Shown here: one piece after another, positions 1-10,778 of the stretch
Position numbering within the stretch: position 1 is the first letter of the stretch
Layout of the letters: the number at the start of each line of letters is the position of its first letter
Source: Rhizodiscina lignyota
Taxonomy: Eukaryota > Ascomycota > Dothideomycetes > Aulographales > Rhizodiscinaceae
Direction of reading: 5' to 3'
Assembly (NCBI GenBank): GCA_010015805.1
Contig: ML978126.1
Coordinates: forward strand, 372,001 to 436,000
DNA length: 64,000 bases
Made by a program: the position numbers and the translations under genes
The notes under the pieces: generated by a model
Database searches by the model: none
Told to the model about the DNA's origin: nothing
Seen by the model: the letters and a program-made list of their open reading frames with translations, nothing else

Positions 1-811
1 TGGGACTTTCAATGGCGCAACCGGACTTTGTACTTAGCATCTGATGGCAAACCCCTACAAAACTGGCGTGCGGAAATAGGCACGGGCATTGGCATCGGAG
101 TATGAACGTGTCATACACAAAATAAGGCCGGTATACTGCATAGCGAATGGTGTCCAGACAGAAGAGTAGGTAAATGAATGATATGGTACGAATATGGAAT
201 AATTGTTTCTGCTGATTGCTTGCTACGTTGTCATTGATGCTCTTTCACGCCTGCTTTCACTACTGATGAAGGCCTCCTCCTAAGTCTGTCAGTGTATTCT
301 GTTTGGCATTTGGCTGTGTTTATCTGTTCATAGACTAAGTTCTATTTGACGATAGCCCGTGAAGCGCGGATTTCTCTTAAAAAATGGTATAATCTAGCAA
401 ATGTGACGCGCGTCTTCTTTCTTAGTAGTAGTGTAATGATGTTCTCATGGCTTTCGTGGGATCCCACCTGCATCACGTCGCCGTATATTCCGCCTTGGAC
501 GTTATGCCGTACTGCAGTAGCAGACGTCGAACGAATCTCACATCAAATCGTTGAAAATAGTGAGCATTCTCGAAAAGGGCCTAGAAAGCTTGTGAATTAA
601 AGGATAGAGAGGGACGAGGGAGGAGAGGGCTCCCTGACCGATTATATACACTAAAATAAGGAGAAATGCATCGGAAATTAGGACTCCGAAGCCCACGGCG
701 ACTCCGAGCCGTGCCAGTTGACTGACACGTTCAACAGCAGAAACCAATAATCATGATTCAGATTGTATTTGACCTAACAGTTCGTCTCGTGCTGATCAAT
801 AACACAAAGCG
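1..811. other. Left-edge intergenic sequence
   Basis: No coding region can be supported here. The open frames are short, several lack an ATG, and none resembles a known family. The part next to 812 is presumably the 3' flank of the HET-domain gene on the minus strand. Confidence 0.5.
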
Positions 812-2860
812 CTAGATGATATTAAATGTCTGTGTCCAATCAGGCAAATCCCAGGGAAATAACGAACGCGGATAATCCTCCAGGGTTCTATCAGTATCTG
901 AAAATCGTCCAACTCGTCGAAATTTGGATGGCTGACCATCAACAAGTTGTAAAATCAGTCCGGTATCAGTAAGTCTACGGTAATAATCCGTGCTCCTCGT
1001 GACTAGCAAAAGGTATACATCCTGCAGATCAACGGACGGATCATCGAGGGACCAATCATGATCGCAGTGATAGATCATAGAACTCTGTTCCGCCATAGAG
1101 TCTATATCCTCCGTAACAGGCCTGCAATTTTCTCCAGGGCGCTCTGACCACAGAATTTGTCGGGCAGGCCCCCTCACATGAAGATGCGCCCCTGGCAATG
1201 CTCGTCCGTTAGATCTCGCTGATACAGACACTTCTAGCACTGTGAGTTTGATTTTAAAGAACTCACGGGGGTAGGAGTGCGAAATCGCACCGTCTACGGC
1301 AGCCCATGACCAAGATGGTGCAATGTAGTCTCTCTTATTACCGTCGTTTCTAGGAGCTTTAATTCCAACCGTGTACCATAGAAGGTCGAGAGGAAGGATT
1401 TCTTTCCACAGTCCGGCAACAGGGGTAAGGCCAGAGTTCAATTGTAATTCTTTGATAATGCCGTTAAGAGCCACCAGTCTGTCTTCCGGGAATTTGAGTA
1501 GACACTTGGAGTAGATTTTGAGCGTATAAGCCCATGCGACATGAAATGATCGAAGCTCCTGTGATATCGGAAAGCCGAGGGATGGACTGAAATGATGTCT
1601 GAGAGTGGAGAGAGTATTCTTGAGCCTCAGGCCATATCCAATACCTTCTTCTGCGGTACATTCATAGTGCTGTAAACACTCCCACTCTATCCCAGTTGAT
1701 CTGAAATGCAGCGTTCGGGGTGACAGTCCACGTTCTTGAACTACCCAGCCTCGAGTTGACAGCGGCCCTTCCGCAATAGAATGACGTCTCCTACTCTCGA
1801 TGACGATCTGATGCCTCTCAGTACCTCCCAAATGACAAGTTTCATAGAGCAACGGGTTCCTGGTGAAGAAACATCCTCCTCCGCTGTCCTTTGAAGCCGT
1901 CGCCGCAATATTGCAGGTGCCTCCTTGATATATGTCTCCCATAACTGCTGACTGGTCTTCCCAGTCTTGTGGAGAGTCTTGGACGATACATAACGAATCA
2001 ATCCACAGAAAGCGAAAGCCGAGTCTCCGAGTGATGATAACAGCATGTTGAAAGGTCAAGGGCAAACTGTCAAAGGGAATTGACTGATGAAAAGCGCTTG
2101 GATCGTTTTTGGTCAACTGGAGGACAGGCGCTTTACCCCAGCAATGGCTCAAAGTTAGGTACTCCGGTTTCACTTGTCCGCCCACAGAATCTGTCAAACA
2201 GACCCGTATTGTAGGATTGGCTTCGTCGCCCACCTCCAACAATCTTCGAGGGGCGATTTTAGACGACTGCTGCACGTCTGCGCACCTTGAATGGTTTTCC
2301 CGGCAAATTTTCAACCACTTCATTGCTTGCGCGAGAGAAGACTCGGATCCAGTATACAAACTCGCATTAGCTGCCATTTTCCATGGTGTAAATCGAGACT
2401 TGGGGCCGTGATAGTGTTTTAGTGCTACAGATTCATGCGAGATAGTTTCGAAGTACCGGCATTCGAATGCTATCCAACACTGCCATATGTCCGTATTTGT
2501 ATCCAGGGTATCGGCACAGTACAGATGGAGTGAGGATGGAAATGTGTGCACATCCGAGAATTTGTGCGGGAGTTTGTGCGCGAGAAGTGTGCATAGGTGA
2601 CATCCCTCGAGGATGGCCCTTGTCATGTCATCTTTGGTGGCATGAAATCGATATTTTTCGACAAATTTGCCGCTCTCTTCAACATCGTCGCCTTCAAATA
2701 GCCTCGAGAGAGTGCGAGTGTGGCTGCCTCGTAAAATTATTGATTCCGAGGTCAGAAACTGACAGAGGATACACAGCTGATCTCGTTCGAACTTTATATC
2801 GACCTCGCCGGTACCCAACTTTTGGAGCTCTTCTTGTAAATCCAATAATCTCTCAGTCAT
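812..2860 (-). CDS. HET-domain (heterokaryon incompatibility) protein
   Basis: This is an intronless 682-aa protein. The HET domain begins near residue 235 with LTLSHCWG. It continues with the family blocks FLWIDSLCIVQD, DWEDQSAVMGDIYQGG and NIAATAS, then a later RGWVVQERGLSPRTLHF block. This order is diagnostic for the HET family, which triggers incompatibility or cell death after non-self recognition in filamentous ascomycetes. No NACHT, ankyrin or WD repeats are visible, so it is the common stand-alone type. The N-terminal 230 residues contain a few Cys pairs and no domain I recognise. The ATG is the first in frame. Such genes are often fast-evolving and sit in accessory regions, which fits the neighbouring P450 and regulator. 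The partner or allele it senses cannot be inferred. Confidence 0.9.
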   Translation of the reverse strand: MTERLLDLQEELQKLGTGEVDIKFERDQLCILCQFLTSESIILRGSHTRTLSRLFEGDDVEESGKFVEKYRFHATKDDMTRAILEGCHLCTLLAHKLPHKFSDVHTFPSSLHLYCADTLDTNTDIWQCWIAFECRYFETISHESVALKHYHGPKSRFTPWKMAANASLYTGSESSLAQAMKWLKICRENHSRCADVQQSSKIAPRRLLEVGDEANPTIRVCLTDSVGGQVKPEYLTLSHCWGKAPVLQLTKNDPSAFHQSIPFDSLPLTFQHAVIITRRLGFRFLWIDSLCIVQDSPQDWEDQSAVMGDIYQGGTCNIAATASKDSGGGCFFTRNPLLYETCHLGGTERHQIVIESRRRHSIAEGPLSTRGWVVQERGLSPRTLHFRSTGIEWECLQHYECTAEEGIGYGLRLKNTLSTLRHHFSPSLGFPISQELRSFHVAWAYTLKIYSKCLLKFPEDRLVALNGIIKELQLNSGLTPVAGLWKEILPLDLLWYTVGIKAPRNDGNKRDYIAPSWSWAAVDGAISHSYPREFFKIKLTVLEVSVSARSNGRALPGAHLHVRGPARQILWSERPGENCRPVTEDIDSMAEQSSMIYHCDHDWSLDDPSVDLQDVYLLLVTRSTDYYRRLTDTGLILQLVDGQPSKFRRVGRFSDTDRTLEDYPRSLFPWDLPDWTQTFNII

Positions 2861-3616
2861 GGTGTAGAGTCAAGCATTCAGCCATGCTCTTCAATTGAAA
2901 CGAAGCTGTCGCGCTCGACTGTACTGCTGTAGCCTGACACACTCAGCTGAAAGTGATGTGGCATTCAAGCAGATTAGTCATAAACACTATCAGCGCCACA
3001 TTTGCGGGGGAGGAACAAAACTTTCGATTTATTAAAGCAAGTGGACAAGGCTGATAGAAGCGGAACGTTTGACATTTCCTCTCACATCGCGGATTCAACG
3101 TCCAAAGTGCCGATCGGGCCACCGGCAAGAAGTCTGCTTTGGACTTAGTCCGTATGTTTGCCCTATTCGGGCTATATTTTATGAGCATCGAGAACAGACT
3201 AAAAAATCCACTAAGTTTCGTCACCTGGACGAGCTCCGTAGCGCCGTCTAAATAGCCAATTCCAGAATGCTAGACGAACACCCTCCCGCTACAGGGAGCG
3301 ATCATCCAACAAATTGATGGGGACGGGCGTGAACAAGATTTCCTCAAGGGCTCTTAGTATCAAATAAACAGAGCTCCCCAGCATATTACTGCATATTCGA
3401 AGTGCCCAGTTAGATACCTGCGCACGGCAGGCAGGGACCCGTCTAGAACCAGCTATTCAGTCCCCTTTTCTCAAACAGGCAGTCTACTCGATGCATCATC
3501 TCGATGGGTGATATTGCCATGACGATTTCTCGGACGGTGCTATCAAAGGACGATTGGGAGATATAAGTTGATCTCATCATTACCATGAGAAAATTCAATG
3601 CGCGAAAGTAGTCAGT
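2861..3616. promoter_or_regulatory. Divergent intergenic region, HET gene and P450
   Basis: This 756-bp spacer separates the divergent HET and P450 starts. A TATA-like gatataag lies at about 3560-3567. A 9-codon upstream reading frame (ATG at 3585, stop TAG ending at 3611) ends just before the P450 start codon at 3617. No other gene is supported. Confidence 0.45.
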
Positions 3617-5219
3617 ATGCTTTCAATTACTTCAACAAACTTGGCCATATTGGGTACGACGCTGTTTGGCGTCTTTGCCTTCTATTTCATAATCAAACCA
3701 ATCGTAGAATACTTCTACGATGCAAAGCGCCTTCGTCAATACCCGAACCAAAACTTCCTCTCTGGATTCACCAATCTCGGCTACATTTACGAGAGGCTTG
3801 CTGCATTTCGCACCGCGAATCTCAACGAAGCCCACAAGGAGCATCCGATCATCAGACTTGGGCCTAACGCGCTTTCCTTTGGTGATGTGAGAGCAATCAA
3901 GGACATCTACGGCCACTCAACGACATGCTCAAAAGGTGACATGTACTGGGTCGCTGCAGGCGCTCACTCTAACCTCCTCGACGTCGTTGACAAAGGGGAG
4001 CATGCTCGAAAGAGGCGCCTCGTCAGCCACGCGTTCGCAACACGCAATCTCGAGAACTGGGAGTATAAAGTCGCCGATAAAACAGAACGGCTCATTCGAC
4101 AATTCGATATTGCTTGCGGCGTGGCTGAGAAAGCCGGAGAGCGGTTCGCGCAGATCGATTACCGCAAGTGGTCCAACCTCTTTACCGTCGAAGCTATCGC
4201 GGATATCGGACTCAGTTACCGTATGGGCATGCTCGAGAGAGGCAACGACTTGATGACTGTTGAGCGATCGGATGGTACACACAGAGAGTATGGCTTCATT
4301 GAAAGCCTCCATGGCGGGAATCGAGCAACATCGATTATCGTTTGGCCGACCGCGTGGTTCACAATCATCCGAAACATTACGAAGCTGACTTCAGGTTGGT
4401 TCCGATCCCAGTGGCAGCATGGAAATAACTACGGCGATATCATCAAGCACATGACTCGTATCAGGCTTGAGAGACATGAGAAGGGCGAGAGGCTTGATGA
4501 CTTCTTCCAGTTCCTGATGGAGGATCGGGGTGGCGTGCCGCACAATCTTGACATCGGCGAGGTTGAAGCTGAAGTGAACGTTATCAGTAAGATGGTTCCC
4601 GAAGCCAGTTGGCTTGGTTACTGACGAAATGATAGTGAATGCGGGTTCAGACACAACTGCTATACAGCTCACGCATGTGATGTACTTTCTTCTCAAGAAC
4701 CGCTCAAACTTGGAGAAGCTGCGGGAAGAGGTCGATTCCGCTCTTGCACCAGATGATATCGTGGCGCCGTATGCTACGATCCGACACCTTCCGTATCTTC
4801 GAGCCTGTCTCGATGAGTCGCTCCGAATGGCACCCCCGGTTTCATTTGGACTCGCACGGAAGACACCTCCAGAAGGAGCGGCAATCCTGGGCCAGTGGAT
4901 CGCAGGGGATATTACAGTCTCCATTCCGGCATATATTGCTCATCGTGATCCAACGATCTTCCAAGAGCCAGCAGCGTACCGCCCCGAGCGATGGCTCGAT
5001 GAGAAGGCCAAGGAGATGCAGCCTTACTTCATCCCGTTTTCCATGGGTGCAAGAGGATGCATCGGGAGAAACATCAGCTATTTGGAACAGCATGTCCTTT
5101 TGGCATCGCTCGTGAAAAGATATGACTTCGAGCTCGCGGATGAACAATATGAGCTCCCACGAGAAGAAGCATTCAACCTTTGGCCAGGCCCGTTGCCAGT
5201 GAAGGTTCGCAGGAGATAG
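3617..5219 (+). CDS. Cytochrome P450 monooxygenase
   Basis: Exons are 3617-4586 and 4636-5219, giving 517 aa. The 49-nt intron starts gtaag, has an actgac branch site and ends atag. Splicing rebuilds the I-helix oxygen-binding motif as NAGSDTTA (residues 325-332), which strongly supports the model; without it the two halves look frameshifted. Other landmarks are the K-helix ESLR (384-387), PERW (440-443) and the haem loop FSMGARGCIG with Cys465 as thiolate ligand. A hydrophobic stretch at about residues 6-24 is the ER membrane anchor. Length is normal for a fungal microsomal P450. The substrate is unknown; the sequence broadly resembles fungal P450s often annotated as benzoate 4-monooxygenase-like, but I would not assign that. 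It converges with the Zn2Cys6 gene at 5462-6988. Confidence 0.93.
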
Positions 5220-5461
5220 ACAGGCTTAATGTACGAAGGAGTTAGTTTCCAGCGAACGAACATTCTGAGGAGCCACGCTATCAAAGTTGCCCCCAGCTCG
5301 ATTGACAAGCTTCCTCGGGTCGGTAAAGTTGTATTCGAGGTTACCAGGGAGTAGCTTATGCCTTGGAAAACTTGCTTCTCGATATCATAGAAAGGGGACG
5401 CCGTTGCAGGCCTCGTTCGCTCGCCAGAAACTAGCGCCTTCGTATTCGGCGGCAATCTCGT

Positions 5462-6988
5462 TCAAGTATCCAATCTCTGCAATTGTTCAATGCGAGTGCG
5501 CGTATGAAAACCGAGTCTTGACTCGATATCGTTTAAGACCATCCATATTCTGGCCTTCTTTGCTCTTCCGTCAATGTACTTAGCGGCTTTTTCTAGTTAG
5601 CATGTAGTAGATTTCACATAGGACACAACCATACCGTAATAAAGTGGCTGTACAATCTGGACCAACGCTCCGTCCGATATCTGTGAGAGAGCAATTGATC
5701 CGATCTGGTTGGCGTGATACTGTATCTCGTCATAATTCTCGTCTTCCGGAAGAGGCCGACGTTTCTGTTCCGCAAGTAACAAGAGCTTGATCTCGTGATA
5801 AGTAGCCATTGCTGCAGCCGCCGCGGATACAGGGAACCAAATGTCAACAAATCCTTCCCATGACGCTTGGCCGCATGTGAGGCCTTTGGACTCTGAGGGC
5901 AGCTGATTGAACCATTCCTCAACTTCGCGTGATACTTCAGCAACGTTGCTAAAATATGTCAGGGAAGTGCGAGTCGAAATGTCGGCCGTGTAGATCAGAT
6001 TGATAGCTCGGCTGCAAAGCCAGAGAATATGGTTGCCTCTTGCTTCATCTTCGACTTCTCCACTCGGCCAAGTAACGTTCCATTCCTGAGGTGAAAGGTT
6101 CGTGGGACATTCATTCATTAATGCGACCGCAATATCTTGTCTCACGTATATTTGGAATGTAGCCTTATTTATACCTTGGCACTGGCTGTCGATTTTTTGG
6201 GACTTGATCAGCGTCGTTGCGCCATGGATGTGTTTCCGGTGATCCAAACCCGGAGCAGCTAAAAGCTCATAGCTGCTGAGGAGGATTGTTGCAGTCAAGA
6301 TGTCTTCCTGGTTAGACTGGGGTTCTGCAAAAGCAGCTAAGAGAAGCCTGAGGCTGTCTCCATATCTTGCAGCCGCGACAGACCCATGAACGCTTCCGCC
6401 CTTTAACAAGCTGATTTGTTTCGCAGACAATGCACATATAGATTGTCGTATGAGAAGCGAGAATATCGCACGCCTTGGAACATCCCTCTGGTAGCAGAGT
6501 CTGTGGTCAAAGATGTCCATCCATGTCGCGATGCCCGTTTGATAGACTCTGAGTAACTCTGCAGTTTCTCGATCGATGTTTTGAGCTTGGGGCCCCCGCA
6601 ATTGCACTGCCGGGGAGTCCAAAGGCGAAATGGTAGCGAGCTCATTCCGCGAGAGATTAAATATGTCCCAAGTAGATTGCGGATTGTTGTCGATGGCACC
6701 AGTGGTTGCTATCGGTGTAGATTCCGCCTCCTGTGTAGCCGCAGGTGGACACCATTGCGATGCAACGATGAAGTCCGGATAATTGCAATCCAAATTCCTT
6801 CTGCGACATTCTCTGCAGATAGGCTTCTCTTCATCGCACCGTACGTGACGCGAACGACACGCAATGCTTGTTCAAGAATTAGTTCAACGCAAGTATGTCT
6901 TGTAAAGCGGTTTTGGAACAAACCATCCCGCCTTTCGCCTGGCCCCTTTTGCTTCCCGCACCCTCACTTCTTGCTCTCGGCGAACCAT
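5462..6988 (-). CDS. Zn2Cys6 transcription factor with fungal-specific domain
   Basis: The model is complement(5462-5592, 5635-6866, 6924-6988), 475 aa. Intron 1 (57 nt) splits the first zinc-cluster cysteine codon (TG|C). Intron 2 (42 nt, tgctaac branch) lies near the C-terminus; unspliced, the protein would end early with an unrelated tail. The spliced product has a textbook Zn(II)2Cys6 cluster: Cys22, 25, 32, 39, 42 and 49, with the core CRSRHVRCDEEKPICREC. The rest matches the helical fungal-specific transcription factor region (ARYGDSL, LLSSYELLAAPGLDHRKHI, QIVQPLYYE). It should act in the nucleus on CGG-type sites. It is divergent from the HD-domain gene and convergent with the P450, so a pathway-specific role in this small block is a reasonable inference. 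Confidence 0.9.
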
Positions 6989-7286
6989 CTCGTAGTGATC
7001 TCAAGCACCGTTCATAATGTCGAAGACGCTGAGGAGCCGTATCAAGATATAGACCCATTGACTGAGGAGTGTCACTAGTGTGCAAGCTGGAAAGGGATTG
7101 GGCATAAAATGGGACGCGGAGGCTTGAACCCAAAGAAGTTAGGCAAATGCGGAGAATAATCAGCTATGCCCTTTTTCGGAGACTTATAAGGTAAGCTTTC
7201 CTTTTGTTCAAGTTACTCCGCATTCCAGCGGCCCCCTCTGTGCTTTGTAGTATTATCTGACGAAAATCGAAAGATTGCATTTCACG
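6989..7286. promoter_or_regulatory. Shared promoter, Zn2Cys6 regulator and HD-domain gene
   Basis: The two start codons face away from each other across 298 bp, so they probably share a regulatory region. No clear CGG palindrome for the regulator was picked out by eye. Confidence 0.45.
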
Positions 7287-7988
7287 ATGTGCTTTCCAGT
7301 TGAGCCAACTAGTCCAACAGCGCTGAGGGAGCCCTTTTTCTATAATGTGGACACCAAAGCTCTCATCGACAAACTGCCTGAGGATGTCCGATCTAACGAC
7401 ATCTGCATTTCAGCACTGAAATTTGTGGCACCAAACGTCCATCCTAGCATCTTGAACCACAGTATCCGTACCTTTCTCCATGCGTACGACATTGCAGAGG
7501 ACGAGGGATCAGCTTTCGAAGATGAACGGCTCCATCTTCTATTTGCGGCATGCCTCTTGCATGACCTGGGTGCGTCCCCCAATTACGATGGCCCTCAGCG
7601 ATTCGAAGTCGAGGGTGCGGACGTTGCTACCGACTTTCTAACCTCGAATGGCGTTTCCAAGGAAGACGCCCACGAGGTCTGGGTTGCGATCGCATGTCAC
7701 AGCTCCGCTGGAATTGCGGAGAAGATTAGCGAGCTTTCCCGGCTCGTTAGGACTGCCGTGCTTATTGATTTTGGGAAGAAGATGGACCTTTCCGAGGAAG
7801 CGGAGGACGAGAAAGAAGAGATTGAGGAAAAATGGCCGAGGGATAACATCGAAAAGATATTGGGGGATGAAGTGGTCAAGCAAGCAGTGAAGAACCCAGA
7901 CAAGGCTCCTCCGGCAAGCTGGCCAGGGATTCTTTATCGAGCACATCTCGCGGAGCCTCAATGGCAGGGCGTGAATCGAGCATTCTAA
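7287..7988 (+). CDS. HD-domain hydrolase, cyanamide hydratase-like
   Basis: This is an intronless 233-aa protein. The ATG at 7287 is preferred because the in-frame codon at 7275 is TTG. The HD metal-binding signature is complete: His58 (NHSIRTF), His92-Asp93 (LLHDLG), His138 (ACHSS) and Asp161 (LIDFG). The NHS..R.F plus CLLHDLG combination is typical of the fungal HD family that includes cyanamide hydratase. These are small metal-dependent cytosolic hydrolases or lyases. An acidic stretch rich in Glu follows at about residues 165-185. The true substrate cannot be read from sequence; nitrile, cyanamide or a small phosphorylated or nitrogenous compound are all possible. It converges with the NmrA-like gene downstream. 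Confidence 0.85.
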   Translation: MCFPVEPTSPTALREPFFYNVDTKALIDKLPEDVRSNDICISALKFVAPNVHPSILNHSIRTFLHAYDIAEDEGSAFEDERLHLLFAACLLHDLGASPNYDGPQRFEVEGADVATDFLTSNGVSKEDAHEVWVAIACHSSAGIAEKISELSRLVRTAVLIDFGKKMDLSEEAEDEKEEIEEKWPRDNIEKILGDEVVKQAVKNPDKAPPASWPGILYRAHLAEPQWQGVNRAF

Positions 7989-8193
7989 CATTGTTCGAAT
8001 TGCAGACACATATGGTCGAGTGCAGAATATGATGTACGAGTTTACTATCGAAATAGCAAAGTTGACATTGAAATTCCCTACTCGCTCAGCATTATTTTAA
8101 AATCCTTCAAGGGAGCCTCTCAGACGCAATCAGAAATTCACCGTAGTGAAGCCAAAGACAAGAGGGAAATCACGTTGCGAATTGAGCACACCT

Positions 8194-9227
8194 TCATTTC
8201 TTTATTTCGAACCCACTCCGCTTCTCCAGGTAAGAACCAAAATCCATCAGTCCAGGGTATTCTTTCCTCAGGGCTGGAATGTCAACCCCATAGCCCTCGT
8301 CATGAAACCATTTCATCATGATGTTGACTTCTTTCACCATCCACAGCAACAGGGTGGCAAAGATACTGTAACTTTCAGGCAAGTCCGTACCCGTTTTCTC
8401 CTTGAAAATCTGCTGAATCTGTGCGAAAGTGAGTTCGTCACCAGCCAAGGAGATGGCTCTACCATTGAACTTGTCAGGGTTGAGGAATGCCTCCGCTGCG
8501 AAATGACCAATATCAGGGACCGATATAAACTGCACAGGTCGGTCCTTGAGAACCATGCGGAAGGTAGCCACGAAAACTCTGCCCATCATTCCAGGTGCGA
8601 TGCCCTATGTGCAGTTAGCACTGTCTCATTTTAGAGACGTGATCTTTGGCTGACCTCAAAGAACGCAGTTGGCCTCAGAATGGTCCAACCCATGTCCGTT
8701 CCTTTCGTGCTATCGACTAGATGATGCTCGATGTTGTGCTTGCTGACAAAGTGCGGAACCGAAGTCGGGTTGTCATAGGACTTATCGCCTTGGCGATCCA
8801 CAGAAGTATAGACGAAATGCTTGACCCCGTTCTTGAGCGCTTCGTCGACAAGTGCTTTGCCCTGCTTTTCTTCGGTCTCGACGGTTTGGCCATTACCCAT
8901 TGGGATCTATGCCCGAGTCAGCTCGGTTCTGTGGCCCATGGAGATTAAAAGGGGAAAACTCTATACCTGGACACTGAACACTCCCCAGACAGACTCAGAG
9001 ACCTCATTCTTGGCAGCCTCGAAGATACCCGAACAATCATTCAGGTCCCCTTTGATGACTTTGACATTGCTTCCTTTTGACAATAACTTTTGAGCAGAAG
9101 GCGATGATGGATTTCGAGTCACTCCAAGGATGGTGAACTCAGAAGCTCGAGGCGAGGCAAGCAACGCGTCAATAGTGGCGCCGCCTTGCTTGCCTGTAGC
9201 TCCCGTGATAAGAACGACCTTTGACAT
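8194..9227 (-). CDS. NmrA-like NAD(P)-binding protein
   Basis: The model is complement(8194-8604, 8655-8906, 8967-9227), 307 aa. The introns are 60 nt (gctgac branch) and 50 nt (tgctaac branch). Splicing restores the conserved strings GVFSVQIPMGNGQT and RPTAFFEGIAPGMMG across the junctions. The N-terminus has the Rossmann motif TGATGKQG (residues 8-15). The protein has the usual length of NmrA-like atypical SDRs, which sense NAD(P) redox state or act as reductases. The active-site Tyr and Lys of classical SDRs are not evident in the usual YxxxK form. It converges with the HD-domain gene and is divergent from eIF3g across about 620 bp. It may belong functionally with the P450 block, but this is inference. 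Confidence 0.9.
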
Positions 9228-9844
9228 ATTGAAGAAAGGGACAGAGCGGGCGATGAGGCAATAGAGAAGAGATTCGGACGATTGAATTCTTAATTGGAAG
9301 TTACCTTGCGCGATTTATGGACAAAGAGCCCAGTAATGTGAGTCGTGACGTTAAGATGCGCCACAAGGCTCTAAAAGCCCTAGATTTGAGATATCAGGCT
9401 CCCCGAATCGCCGAAGGCTTGGCCGTTCTCTGGCAATGCCATTTGAGCCTCATTCGGATTATGCAATTATTATGGCATCATAGACAAATGCTGGACGGAT
9501 TGTAAAGCACCTCGGGCATTCTCAGAGGATCGAGTACAAAAGCTCGGTGCTCGCGCTTTTTCGATGTCGTCTGCTTACGATGAAAAGTCGCCGATACAGG
9601 ACTTGTCCCAAAATGGTTAGTTCAAATGTTCGGAAAAACTAGCATACCGAGCCCCACCACCACTGGACGAAGGGCGGAGATAACTTGAGGAGGCGAAACT
9701 TTCGAGCTTTGCCTTCAACATCAACGTCTTTCAACTTCGAACACCTTCCAGATACCATCACCAGTCGTAGGAACATCCACGATATTTACAACTCAAGTCT
9801 CAGTGCACCACAAATTCCAGAATCTCAAAACCCACTCTACCAAA
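9228..9844. promoter_or_regulatory. Divergent intergenic region, NmrA-like gene and eIF3g
   Basis: This 617-bp spacer lies between two outward-facing genes. The stretch before 9845 is rich in short C/T runs (tcaacatcaacgtctttc), as is usual upstream of fungal housekeeping starts. No gene is supported in it. Confidence 0.4.
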
Positions 9845-10778
9845 ATGTCAGCGACACTTACAAAGGCGAAGCCGACGACCGACTGGGCTGCCGACGAAGA
9901 TGAAGACGACGTTCTCCCCCAGCCCGAAGTCATCAAGAACAAAGACGGCACCGAGACGCACATATCATACCGCATCAACGATGATGGCAAGAAGATCAAG
10001 ACCATCCGGAAGATCAAGCACACCGTGATCCGGCAAGAAGTCAACCACCGTGTAGCGGAACGGCGCACATGGTCAAAGTTTGGCGTCGAGAACGGGAGAA
10101 AAGTAGGTCCACAGTCAGATACGACGACAGTGGGTGAGAACATCGAGTTCAAGCCGCGAGCGAACTACAAGACGACGCAGGCGGTGGAGGACAAGGACCT
10201 CTTTGCGAACCAGAAGGCGAAGCTGAAGGAGGCAAAGATCAAGTGCCGTATTTGCAGCGGCGAGCACTGGACATCCAAATGTCCGTACAAGGATACTATG
10301 GCGCCCGAAGGCGAACCTGGGCCTGGTCTGGGTGATTCTGAGGAGCCTGAGGCAACACAAGCTGGCTCTCTTGGTCAAGGTGGAAGCAGCTACGTTCCAC
10401 CTCATTTGCGGAAGGGTGGTGCAGCTACAGGCGAGAGAATGAGTGGCGGCAAATATGGCGAGAGGGATGATCTGGCAACACTGAGAGTCACGAACGTAAG
10501 TTACACCTTTGCAGTAATTTTGTCTTTGAAGACAATGCTAACATGCCTTGCAGGTGAGCGAGTTTGCGGAAGAAGCAGATCTGCGCGAGATGTTCGGCCG
10601 CTTCGGTCATGTCACAAGAGTATTCCTTGCGAAGGACAGAGACACTGGAAGAGCAAAGGGCTTCGCGTTTGTCAGCTTCGCGGATCGGTCGGACGCGGCG
10701 AAGGCATGCGAGAAGATGGATGGCTTTGGGTACGGACACTTGATTCTCAGAGTAGAGTTTGCGAAGAAGGCGACTTGA
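9845..10778 (+). CDS. TIF35: Translation initiation factor eIF3 subunit G
   Basis: Exons are 9845-10495 and 10554-10778, giving 291 aa. The 58-nt intron has a tgctaac branch. The start at 9845 gives the family N-terminus ([19 protein letters not shown]), so the in-frame ATG at 9803 is probably 5' UTR. The N-terminal eIF3g domain is followed by a CCHC zinc knuckle ([13 protein letters not shown]), a linker with [10 protein letters not shown], and a C-terminal RRM. The RRM's RNP2 (LRVTNVS) is split by the intron, and its RNP1 is GFAFVSF. In the family this cytosolic subunit binds eIF3 and RNA and supports scanning and reinitiation. All expected parts are present. Confidence 0.96.

Noticed and set aside
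4580-4640. Apparent frameshift in the P450 gene
   Set aside because: A 49-nt GT-AG intron with a canonical branch site explains it and restores the NAGSDTTA motif exactly.
7110-7150. tRNA-like GGGTTCAAGCC on the minus strand
   Set aside because: No T-stem pairing and no cloverleaf around it.
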